Source of the DNA: Leptodactylus fallax
Taxonomy: Eukaryota > Chordata > Amphibia > Anura > Leptodactylidae
Assembly: GCA_947044405.1 (NCBI GenBank)
Contig: CAMRHE010000035.1
Coordinates: forward strand, 8,963,501 to 9,027,500
Direction: 5' to 3'
Length of the DNA: 64,000 nucleotides
In this document: positions 1 to 10,800 of the stretch, one piece after another
How the letters are laid out: every line of letters starts with the position of its first letter
How positions within the stretch are numbered: position 1 is the stretch's first letter
Notes under the pieces: generated by a model
Told to the model about the DNA's origin: nothing
The model's database searches: none
Seen by the model: only the letters and a program-made list of their open reading frames with translations
Translations under genes and position numbers: made by a program

Positions 1-239
1 TGGCAGACCCCTAGGCAGAGCCGTTTTTAGACAAAGTGGGGCCCTGGGTAAAATTACAAGTGGGGCCCCAAATGCTGATATGCAAACAACACCATCGTCT
101 TGCAGTGGCAACCCCTATAATAACGCCTGCTTTCTGCTAACAAAAAAGTAATAACATGCCCCATTTTACCACACACAATTCAAATGAGCACCTTTGTACC
201 GCCTAATAGATTTTTGCACCGAGTCATCAGTTATTATAG

Positions 240-770
240 CACCTCCTTATAAATAATAGTCCCTGATTATAAATAATATTATACCTTTATCAGTAATCGC
301 TCCCTTATAAATGATAAATAGTGCCCTGTATCAGTAATATTCCCCCTTATAAGTAACAGTCACCCCGTAAAAATAATACTGCTCCCTTATTAATAATAGC
401 CCTCTCATAAATAAGTTACCCTTATAAATAATAGTCCCCATTATCACTAATAGCCCCCTTAACAATTATACCCCCCTTATAAACAGTTCCCCTCTTATAC
501 GTAGATAATAGCTCCCCCCTTATAATGGATGCCTTATATATAATAGTTCCCCCCTTTTTATAGGCCTCTTATAAATAGTTCCCCCCTTATAAATAATAGC
601 TCATCTTATAAATAATAGTCCCCCCTTACAAATAATAGTTCCCCCTTATAATAGCCCCCTCATATTTAAGTTTCTCAATTATATATAGTAACCCACCCTT
701 ATATATAATAGTTCCTCCCTTATAAATAAGAGCCCCCTTATATATAATAGTTCTCCTTTATACTGTACAG
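240..770. repeat. TA-rich minisatellite, ~18-20 bp unit
   Basis: Degenerate tandem copies of a unit close to CCCCTTATAAATAATAGT fill this stretch. The same unit appears in the opposite orientation at 47640-48780, and the sequence beside both arrays is also homologous, so the two arrays belong to related elements. No coding potential is seen. Confidence 0.85.
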
Positions 771-1059
771 TGTCAGAATAAGGGCTTTAGGCCCACCAGA
801 TGAACTTGTTCTGGGGCCCCACCCAACAGCTTCCTGCTAATATTCTACGCCACGGCTCCTTCACCGAAGTCTTACATATGTGCTGACTATCTGGCATTAC
901 TGAGAATGTTCCCAGTATAGTCAGTCCCTATAGTACTGTGCAGGCCCCAATAACTTCATAACCGGTTCATGCACAGTACTGTATGGAGAATGACATGGCC
1001 ATGGGGCACTACACGTACGTGCAACATACACATAGCACACAGGGCTGCCAGCAGGAATT

Positions 1060-2580
1060 TTGACCCCCCCCCACAGTATAATGCTCCACATGGTATATAA
1101 TGCTCCACAGTATAAAATGCTCCCCTGAGCCCTCCAGTTTCCCCACATGGTATATAATGCTCCACAGTGGCCCCACACAGTATAAACCACTCCCCTGAGC
1201 CCCCCATAGTGGCCCCACATGGTATATAAGGCTCCACACAGTATAATACTCCACAGTGGCCCAACACAGTATACTACCCCTTAGTGGCCCCAGACAGTAC
1301 AATATGCTCCCCAGCAGCACCACACAATATAATATGCTCCATACAGTATAATATGCACCCCACAGTGCCCCCCAATATAATGCTCCAGAGTGGCCTAACA
1401 CAGTATAACATGCTCCACAATGGCCTCCACACAGTATAATATACTCCCCAGAGGGGTTCCCCCAGTATAATGCTCCACAGTGGTCCCCCACAGTATAATA
1501 TGCTCCCCACATTCCCCCCCCCCAGTATAATGCTCTACAATGGCTCCACAGAGTATAATATGCTTCTGAGAAGCCCCACACAATATAATACACTCCACAG
1601 TATAACAGGCTCCCCACACTGTCCCTTCCCCCCAGTATAAAGCTCCACAGTGGCCCATAATATAATATGCTCCCCAGAGGGTCCCCCTAGTATAATGCTC
1701 CACAGTGCCCCCCGTAATATATTATGCTCCCCAGAGCGTCCCCCAGTATAATGCTCCACAGTAGGCCCCATGCAGTATAATATGCTCCCCAGAGGGCCTC
1801 CTAGTTCTCCCCCGAATAATGCCCCACAGTGGCGCCACGCAATATAATATGCTCTGCAGATGCCCCCCCAGAATAATGCTCCACAATGACCCCACACAGT
1901 ATAACATGCTCCAGAATGGCCTCCACACAGTATAATATACTGCCCAGAGAGGTTCCCCCACTATAATGCTCCACAGTGGCACAAAATAGTATAATATACT
2001 CTCCAGAGGGACCCCCCGAATAATGCTCCACAGAGGCCCCACAGAATATAACATGCTCTCCAGAGGGCCTCCTCCCCCAATATAATGCTCCACAGTGGCC
2101 CCACACAATATAATATACTGGGGGCCCCTCTGGACAGCATATTATATTGTGTGGGGCCACTGTGGAGCATTATATTGGGGAGGAGGCCCTCTGATGAGCA
2201 TGTTATATTCTATGGAGCCTCTGTGGAGTATTATAATGTGGGGGGGGGGGCTCTGGAGAGCATGTTATATTCTGTGAGGCCACTTTGGAGCATTATACTG
2301 GTGGGCCCTCTGGAGAGCATATTATACTGTGTGGGTCCACCATGGAGCATTATACTGGGGGGGCCTCTGGAGAGCATATTATACTGTTTTGGGCCACTGT
2401 GGAGCATTATACTGGGGAAGGGGCCCTCTGGATAGCATATTATACTGTGTGGGGCCACTGTGGAGCATTATGCTATCCAGAGGGACCCTTTCCCAGTATA
2501 ATGCTCCACAGTGGCCCCACACAGTATAATATGCTATCTAGAGGGCCCCTCCCCAGTATAATGCTGCCCAGTGGCACAAC
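1060..2580. repeat. Minisatellite with two orientation switches
   Basis: Repeats of about 28 bp (core TGCTCCACAGTGGCCCCACA plus AGTATAATA) are paired into about 55-bp dimers. They run in one orientation to about 2113, flip between about 2130 and 2470, and flip back until about 2570. The flips create long palindromes centred near 2124 and 2475. The core is clearly related to the 30-31-bp units in elements B, C, D and E. The long open frames here (Trp-, Gly- and Cys-rich peptides) arise from repetition and are not genes. Confidence 0.85.
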
Positions 2581-2604
2581 AGACTCCCTTAGTGCTATTA
2601 TTAT

Positions 2605-2642
2605 ATTATACTCTGGGGTCTCTTCAGACCCCAGAGTATAAT
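2605..2642. other. Hairpin in element A (minisatellite-proximal type)
   Basis: A 17-bp perfect stem, ATTATACTCTGGGGTCT (2605-2621), is followed by a 4-nt loop and its exact reverse complement (2626-2642). It lies at the edge of the minisatellite, as in elements B-E. No second hairpin is found further into element A. Confidence 0.85.
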
Positions 2643-2980
2643 AAGCGAAGGCCCCGGGGAGGTAAGGGAAAATAACAAACAGTTCTACTCACCTTGCCTT
2701 ACCTCTAATGGGCCTCCTCGCGCTGCTCCGCTATACCCGCCGGCGCTGGCTTCCTCTTGTTTGCGGCTGACGTCACGCGTTGTGGATGTCACCACTGAAG
2801 CCCAATCACAGGCCTCAGCGGTGACGTGAGGCACGCTGTTAGCATGCCCCACATGATGTCCAGGCCTCAGCGGTGACGTCCTGAATGCCAGAAGATGACG
2901 TTGGACGCCTAGGACAGGTGAATAAAAATGTTTGTTATTTTTTACTCACCTCGGAAAGGAGCCCTGCGGCTCATGACGCT
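2643..2980. promoter_or_regulatory. CpG-rich module core of element A
   Basis: The stretch is GC- and CpG-rich compared with its surroundings. It holds a perfect CRE-type palindrome TGACGTCA at 2768-2775 and further GTGACGT motifs near 2822 and 2873. Minus-strand donor-like motifs GGTGAGTA lie near 2685 and 2945 (read on + as TACTCACC). Similar cores lie beside the hairpins in elements B-E. Promoter activity is an inference from composition and motifs. Confidence 0.3.
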
Positions 2981-3129
2981 GGGTCCCTTTCTGTTATTGA
3001 TATGACCGGGCCTGACTCTGGGATCCGGAGTCATCAGGCTCCAGAATACGGGGGCCCCTTTGGGGACGGGGCCCTGGGCAATTGCCCAGTTTGCCCCCCC
3101 CCCCCCCTAATGCCGGCCCTGCCCCTAGG

Positions 3130-4542
3130 TCCATGCATTTGCTGGCAATCTGGGCAGGCTGTATGCTCCACTGTTTACACAACAGCAATCGTATTATTAG
3201 CATCAAGCAGAGGGATACGTACTGGATGGCAATTCCACTGCAGGTGGGTGAGGACTTTGAATGCAGCAATCGTCAGAATGTTATGTCTTCACCCTGAGAA
3301 AATGCATTAAATTAGTATTGCATTTAATTATGGAAAAAAAACTGTCCAACACATCACCAATGTAATCGCCCCATTTAATGTAATAACTTGTTGTACCCCT
3401 TTCAGCAGTGAATATTGAAAAAAAAAATTAAAAAAATAACAGCTTTCTAATTTACAGTATATACTTGACAGGGCTGTTGACTGTATCACAATATGCGTAT
3501 TACAGCTTATGGTTATTCCTTATTGCTATAGTTGCATCTAAGGCTAATTTGGCTATATTGTTATACAATGCATAACGTCCTGTAGGCAAAAGAGTCCATC
3601 TTAAAAATAAAAAAAAATTTCACTCTCGACTTTCCAATAGATGGATCGATTGGCACACCAGTAAGGAATTTTCTAAAAACTCTGCACATATGAAATGAAT
3701 AGCATTTGTAAAGAAAAGTGCCTATATACTGTTCTTATATAGAGGCCCTTCCTATCTATCTTCTCCCCTGCCTACTCATATTATTACATGATGAAATAAC
3801 ACCTTTAGATTTAATATTTTATCAGCACAAATAAATAAACATAATAATATTAATTATGCTCCTTGAATACGTAATACTACATCCAGTTATGAATAAAACT
3901 ACTACCAACAAAGACTATGGCCTTGAATTGGAGCACTGAAAAGAGAACGCTAATGAAATCCTAGCAATCACATGTTAGAGTAGATACATGTATCTGATCC
4001 CATTGATTTATCTGGGCCTGTCTAACAGCACAGTTTAGATTGATTGCAGTCTGTTCAGAAGAACTCTAGAATCTAAATGGTTACTCATTAGCAATCCAGG
4101 CATGTGGAGGGAAGTAGATGTAGTACCCACATCTGACCATATGTACTAGAGTCCATCATGTGAGAAAGGAATAGGGATTATTTTTATCAATATATATCAC
4201 TATAAGAACTCTGTAGACCAATGTGTTAGCACTTTGACATGCTGTGTATAGCTTGTTAATAGTGGTAATAGGAATATTTTGCCATAGCTTTGGGAATGCA
4301 TACTCACTACATACATACTGTACATGCACATAAATGTACTAACTAGATACAGTCACATGTACTTACATACTGTACGTATTATGCTCCTAATCATATTAAC
4401 AGCCCCAAACCAGGATGGAGAGCAAAGAGTGCATATGTTTGTTCTTGGTTATCGTTATTGTGTCTAAAGCCTAATAAGGTAGATATCAGAGAAAAGAGAT
4501 CCAGACCTGAAGATTTCATTAGGACCAGTCAAATATCTTTGG
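3130..4542. other. No gene seen; AT-rich unique-looking DNA
   Basis: No convincing ORF, RNA gene or tandem repeat is visible between element A and the first Tc1-like element. It looks like ordinary intergenic or intronic sequence. Confidence 0.6.
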
Positions 4543-4544
4543 TA

Positions 4545-5627
4545 CAGTGGCTTGCAAAAGTATTCATACACCTTGAACTTTTTCACATTTTGTCATCTTA
4601 CAACCACAAACTTAAATGTATTTTATTTAGATTTTAAGTGATAGACCAACACAAAGTAGCACATAATTGTGAAGTGGAATGAAAATTATACATGGTTTTA
4701 AAAATTTTAATGAAATAAAAATCTGAAAAGTGTGACGTACATAACTATTCAACCCCCTGTATTCTGATAGCACTAATTAAAATCCAGTGCAATCAATTGC
4801 CTTCAGAAGTCATTTAATTAGTTAATAAATTTCAACTTTGAGTAAAGAAAGACATAAAATGTGCCATTTGCAGTTTGCCACAGATAAGACCAAAGTTGAA
4901 CATTTTGGCCTAAGTGCAAAGCACTATGTATGGTGGAAATGTAACACTGCTGATCATCCTGAACACACCATCTCCCTGTGAAACATGGTGGTGGTAGCAT
5001 CATGCTGTGGGGATGCTTTTCTTCAGCAAGGACAGGGAAGCTGGTCAGAGTTGATGGGAAGATGGATGGAGCTAAATACAGGGCAATCCTGGAAGAAAAC
5101 CTGTTGGAGGCTGCAAAAGACTTGAGATTCACCTTCCAGCAAGACAATAACCCTAAACATACAGTCAGAGCTACAGTGGAATGGTTTAGATCAAAGAATA
5201 TTCATGTGTTAGAATGGCCCAGTCAAAGCCCAGACCTAAATCCCATTGAGCATCTGTGGCTAGACATAAAAATTGCTGTTCACAGACGCTCTCCATCCAA
5301 TCTGGCTGAGCTTGAGCTATTTTACAAAGAAGAATGGGCAAAAATTTCAGTCTCTAGATGTGCAAAGCTGGTAGAGACATACCCCAAAAGACTTGCAGCT
5401 GTAATTGCAGTGAAAGGTGGCTCTACAAAGTATTGATATAGGGGGAGCTGAATACTTTTGCAAGTCACACTTTCCAGATTTTTATTTGATTACAGTTTTC
5501 AAAACCATGTAACATTTTCGTTCCACTTTACAATTATCTGTTACTTTGTGTTGATCTATCACTTAAAATCTCAATAAAAACATTTAAGTTTGTGGTTGTA
5601 AGATGACAAAATGTGTGTACCCCACTG
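4545..5627 (+). mobile_element. Internally deleted Tc1-like element
   Basis: The left end reads TA followed by CAGTGGCTTGCAAAAG. The right end is the inverse, ending CCCCACTG. Long related subterminal stretches (the aagtttgtggttgtaag motif and its complement) confirm inverted repeats. The left TA target is present, while the right flank reads AT, so that copy has mutated. At 1.08 kb it is shorter than a full 1.6-kb Tc1 element, because the transposase N-terminal half and the first catalytic Asp region are missing. Confidence 0.85.
4978..5436 (+). pseudogene. Tc1-like transposase, C-terminal half
   Basis: This 152-residue frame matches the C-terminal half of Tc1/mariner DDE transposases, which cut and paste DNA at TA dinucleotides. 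Visible landmarks are KHGGGSIMLWGCFS near the start, the second catalytic Asp in [24 protein letters not shown] with the third acidic residue, and the C-terminal KGGSTKY. The helix-turn-helix DNA-binding domains and the first Asp are absent, so the product could not be active. The frame opens at a GTG codon in mid-domain, so no true start exists. The frame itself is uninterrupted, so internal deletion rather than point decay inactivated this copy. Confidence 0.9.
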
Positions 5628-6679
5628 ATCAGCTATTTATAGGGACCTTCCATTGTTAGCTGTAATCTGACACCTCTATGACCTTCTTTATGTCTTCCTC
5701 TAGACAGAATACAGCAGAGATTTCAGAGTGAATGTCAGTTTATAAGGAGGGAGCAGGGAAAGAACCAGATAAATTGAAACATTACAGAATTTCTTATATT
5801 ATTTATGCAAAGGTCGTTGAAAAATTTGTGACTATTTAACACAACCAGTAATTGTATTTGTAACACATAATGTAAAAAAGTGTTAATCTTGCATTAAACA
5901 CTGAACTTTCTTCTTCAAAACAAACACCATTAACTGTGTGTAAATACTAAACTCCTATATGGTAGATGTCTTAAGCACTATGAATAAAAATGTAGTAAGT
6001 AGCAATATTTCTTCCTCTTATATATTCTGCTCTGGATGTAATCCATTATAAAGCTTTCTGTAGCCTAAAACCAGAGGAGCTATAAAAGGAAGTGTCTCTG
6101 CATCTTGGCTATATATAAAATCTAGCAAAAATAGAACCACATGATGCAGCAATATGCAAATTCACAGCTCATCAGCTGGCAACTGATTCACAGCCCTAAA
6201 ATACACAAGTCATTATTGTAGCTGCATATCCCCTGTATAATTTTAAAATCTATTTACATCCAATTTGTAGGCAATTAAATGGAAGCTCATATAAATAAAT
6301 CCACCATCGCTGAGAATATTCTCATTTTTGTTTATGTATAAAGCGTCAGGTATATGATAAAAGATAAGAGCTTTACATATTGTGACATGAAAATACAATT
6401 ATTTTACAATCAGAGCTGACATAGTGATGTTTTCACAGCTTCTCTACAGAATGTGGTTCCTGCACTGCATTAAGAGCATTGCAGGTTTACTTATTCCCAG
6501 TGAAAGAGGATGTTCAATTTGTGGTCTCTGTTACCAAAGGTAGTGAACACTCTCATGAGAACAGAGAAGCCATTTTCATTGATGTTTCTAGCAACACTTA
6601 GCAACTTAAAATACTCTAGAATCTATATAAATCCACATTTAGACTCAGCAAACTACTAATGCCCACATGGCCCTCTATA
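5628..6679. other. No gene seen
   Basis: AT-rich DNA between the Tc1-like element and hAT element G. I see no credible ORF, tandem array or RNA gene. Confidence 0.6.
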
Positions 6680-6796
6680 GTCAGGGCTAGAGATGAGAGA
6701 ATTTTTCAAAAGTTCAATTGTGCAGTTCGATTCGAATTTCCCAAAAAATTTGTTTTGATCCGTATTAATTTGCGGTGAATGGCGTTAAAAAACACC

Positions 6797-7801
6797 TGTA
6801 GGGAACTGCCATTTCTACTAGTATATAATGTATCTGGCTTCTTTGCCCCTGCAGTTTGGCTTCAGAGACCCCAGGCATTCAGTGCAAGTTTTGTTTTGTA
6901 AATACAGTGAGTCAGACACATGTGAGGCAGAGCTGCTGGGGGGAGAGATGTGAGCAGAGCTGCTGAGACAGACATGTTATGTCTGGGGGAGTCTAAGAGC
7001 CACTTGTTCCTCTTTACTTCACAGTATATAGTTAGGTATGTGTTACCCCCTATATACTCACAGGACCTAGCTAGTAACCGTAGTTAGGGATCCATATATA
7101 TATATAGTTCAGGGCAGTGATAGGTTAGGCTTCCGAAGGCCAACTAGCTAGTTAGAGGCCCGGTGGCACTAGTAGTTTAGCTGGCAGGTTAAGGACTCAG
7201 TGTTAGGGTAGTCAGGCCTGCATCTACTTCCGTCACCGTCGCCCTGTTTGCTGCCTGTGAAGAATCTCACCATCATCATCATCTCCTGATCGGCTGTCTG
7301 TCATCTCCTGGAAGAATCCAAGGATCCACAGTCATCCACAGGGGCCCCTGCATCTCTTCTGTTGCCTGGAGGTATTGTGCACTGGACTCTTGCTATATAT
7401 CTATATATATACCCGGGTATATAACCTAAGACGGTTGAGGACTTGCTGGTTGTTGTAGTATTGCTGTGTTCTGAGTATATTTTATGTATGTATTATTACC
7501 CTGTTGATTCTTATAAAGCTACTGTTATAACCTTATGTGGTATCTGTATGTATTCTTCAGACTGTGAGATTAGTACAGTGATCCTTGTTAAGGCTACTAA
7601 CTGTATTTCATGGGTAAGTCCCAGGAAGAGATCCTCCCTGTAATACAGAGGCTCTATCCTGGGTGGAGGCACTGATATATTTCATATATGTTCCCACTCT
7701 TCCCTTCAGCGAAGGCTTCAGGTCCCATTATACACACATGTCAGCGCCAGAGTCTGTTGCGGGAGGGATAATACTCATACCCCCCCCCAAATAGGGCTAC
7801 A
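6797..7801 (+). repeat. 5' LTR of Gypsy 1
   Basis: It starts TGTAGGGAAC and ends GGGCTACA, 1005 bp. The edges are set by comparison with 13185-14174 and with the inverted solo LTR at 25696-26703. TATATATA-type runs near 7399-7425 may serve as a TATA element. The sequence after it (tttggaggcactgctgag, from 7802) is where the primer-binding site should lie; I cannot assign the tRNA. The 66-residue ORF in all three LTR copies (7443-7643 here) is shared only because the LTRs are related. Confidence 0.9.
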
Positions 7802-7845
7802 TTTGGAGGCACTGCTGAGATTTAGAAGTGGGAATAGTCATTGAT

Positions 7846-10800
7846 ATGGAGAAGCGATATAGCTCAGAGGGGAACCTCCCACTAGCTACTACATGGGATT
7901 ACCGACCTCCTGTTCCTCCCCTGGTTCAGGTAAAGGAAGAACCCCGCTCAGCCAGTTACCCCCCCAGTATGGCCGTCGCTAGCAGTTCCTCTAGTGACAG
8001 TGCTATTAGCACTTTAGCCAGGCTGACTGAAATGTTAGCTCAGGGCCTGCAGGCCACTCACTACAAGAAACTAAAAGTATTCTCTGGTAATGTCCCAGTA
8101 CCACAAGGGGAGGAAAACTTTGAGATATGGAAAGAACATACTCTCCAATGCCTGAAGGAATGGTCTTGCTCTGAAGAAGGCAAGCGGCAGCGTATCAGTG
8201 AAAGTTTGCGGTCTCCTGCTGCAGAATTGATCCGCTTGTACAGAGACTCTCATGAAGGAGTGAGTGCATTGGACTATATACAAGTACTGTCTGATCACTT
8301 TGAGCCATACTATGACCTTGCCCAGATGGTTGCTGATTACCGAATGGTTCGTCAAAAAGAAGGGGAAAATGTCTCTACTTTTATTAACCGTTTACAGCTA
8401 CTTCTTTCACGTCTGGTGTACCACGCAGCTATATCTACTTCAGAGGTAGACGCTATGAGAACCAGTCAGTTGGTGAGAGGGTTACAACCTCATCATCCTC
8501 TTGCTCAAGTACTCAAGGTCTTACTATCTGATAGAGTCCTTCCATTTCCTGACTTAATGAAGTTAGTGAAGAAACAAGAAGCTGACATTAGTTTTAGTAC
8601 CCCTAAGAAAGCGAAAAGCATCTCTAAAGAAGATGTTGTTCCTAATTCAAACAAGGACAAACCAGTGGAGCGGTCAGAACTTAGACAGTCCGCCACTCCA
8701 CCCACTGCCACTCAATGGAGGAAGGATGCTAGAACCTGTTATAAATGTGGTCAGACGGGCCATACTGCCAGACAGTGTACGGAGGACAGTGAGGGATTGG
8801 GACACAGTGCTGTCTTCTCTATTCAGAATCAAAGACACCGAAGGAAGGCGGGCCGAGTAAAGACCAGAGGCGCTATCGCGGGCTCCAGGTCCGTTGTCAA
8901 AGTCACTGTCAATGGTCATGCCGCTCCTGCCCTGTTTGATACAGGATCTCAAGTGACCCTGATTTATCGCTCGTTCTACCAAAAGTATCTGAGGGATATA
9001 CCTCTTCAGTCTACAGGACAAATGAAATTGTGGGGGCTTAATTCAGGATCATATCCTGTAGATGGCAGCCTACAAGTAGTTATAGCTGTCCCTGAATTAG
9101 AAGATCAGAGTGTCGCTCCCATGAAGATTACGGCTCTTGTCTGTCCTGATACAGGGGATTCTTGTGCAGCTCCTGTGATACTTGGCACTAATTGTCCCGC
9201 AGTGCATTATGCTTTTCAGAAGTTTCTTGGAAGAGATTGGAACCCTGCAGCTCAGCCGGTGAATATATCTTCTGATCTTAGAGAACTCTGTGATGCCCTG
9301 TCTACTGGCTATCGACATGGAATGGTATATCATATCGGTGAGAGAACCGTGGAAGTTCCTGCCGGCGGGGAGAGAGTTCTGAGAGTAGCCTCCAGCATTG
9401 CTCCCGATTTGCTTGAAGGGGGGAGTTATGTCCTTATGGAAACCCCTGAAGAAATGATTAACCAGAATGGCTGGATGGTGATCCCAGAGAGAAAGGACTG
9501 GAGAAATAAAGTGGAGTTATCTACCTGTGTGACAGTGAGGAACTGTTCACCGCATCCGATCGTAATTGGACCATACCAGAATGTGGCCCACTGCTACCCT
9601 GTGCTTGGAGTAAATCCATACGCTGAAGTGTGCAGGATTCAAATCCGAGATGCAATCCCTAATCTCAATCTTGACTTGAGTGATCCACATTTACCAGAGG
9701 CCTGGAATCAGCGACTGACACAGAAGTTGTCTGAATTATCGGAAGTGTTCTCCATGGATGATATGGATGTAGGTTGTGCTAAAAGTGCTCAACACACTTT
9801 CCGATTGACCGATTCTACTCCCTTCCGGGAGCGACCACGGAGAGTTGCTCCAAAGGATGTTGATGAGTTAAGACAGACTCTACAGCAAATGAAAGGTCAG
9901 GGGATCATTGTGGACAGTAAGAGCCCCTATGCCTCACCTATTGTGGTGGTAAGAAAAAAATCTGGAGCAATTCGCCTATGTGTGGATTACAGAACTCTGA
10001 ACCGGAGAACCTTACCTGATCAGTATACACTGCCGAGAATTGAAGAAGCTCTGGAAGCTCTGAATGGAAACTGTTGGTTCACAGTGCTGGACCTAAGATC
10101 GGGATACTATCAAGTCCCAATGGCACCTAAGGATCAGGAAAAGACAGCCTTCATATGCCCCTTGGGTTTCTTTCAGTTCACTCGTATGCCGCAAGGTACA
10201 AAAGGTGCGCCAGCAACGTTCCAAAGGTTGATGGAAAGAGTGTTAGGTGATTTAGTGCCCCGGGAATGCCTTGTATATCTTGACGACATTATTGTGTTTG
10301 GAAAGACGCTGGAAGAACATGAAGAACGACTCATGAGAGTACTCCAACGCTTAAAAGAAGAGGGGCTGAAGTTGTCGGCTGACAAATGCAAATTTTGTAG
10401 ATCTTCGGTCACTTATGTAGGTCATATTGTTTCTGCTGAAGGAGTTGCTACCGATCCTGGTAAGATTGAAGCTGTGGTGAATTGGCCCCGACCGCAAAAT
10501 ATTACGGAGTTGCAATCTTTCTTGGGGTTTTGTGGATTCTATCGACGATTTGTGGAAGGATATTCAAAAATTGCTCGAGCCCTCCTCGACCTGTTGAAGA
10601 GTGATGCAGGAGATCCGGGAAAGAAGAAAGGGTCTTCCAAAAGCCTTTTTGGCGATAGGTGGACTGCGGATTGTGAAGAAGCATTTAAGTTGTTGAAGAA
10701 GAAATTGACAGAAGCTCCCGTTCTGGCTTATGCTGATGCACAGAAGCCATATGTGCTACATGTAGATGCCAGCTTTGAAGGATTAGGTGGTGTGCTGCAC

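Larger units (their letters stand above)
16..3121. mobile_element. Non-autonomous hAT-like element A (3.1 kb)
   Basis: The element begins CAGAGCCG and ends CCGGCCCTG, so its ends are imperfect inverted repeats of the CAGNG type used by hAT transposons. It is flanked by a perfect 8-bp direct repeat, cccctagg, at 8-15 and 3122-3129, the target-site length of hAT elements. The subterminal ends also match each other in inverse (GGGGCCCTGGG near 38 and GGGGCCCTGGGCAA near 3069). No transposase is present. Inside are a TA-rich minisatellite, a second minisatellite that changes orientation twice, one hairpin, and a CpG-rich segment. The superfamily call rests on the ends and the duplication only. 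Confidence 0.85.

Noticed and set aside
921..2641. Overlapping Trp/Gly/Cys-rich ORFs on both strands
   Set aside because: They are translations of the element A minisatellite in many frames, with no domain and no consistent start.
3130..4542. Search for host exons in the non-repetitive stretches
   Set aside because: No open frame with splice sites and recognisable protein pattern was found here or in the other unique stretches.
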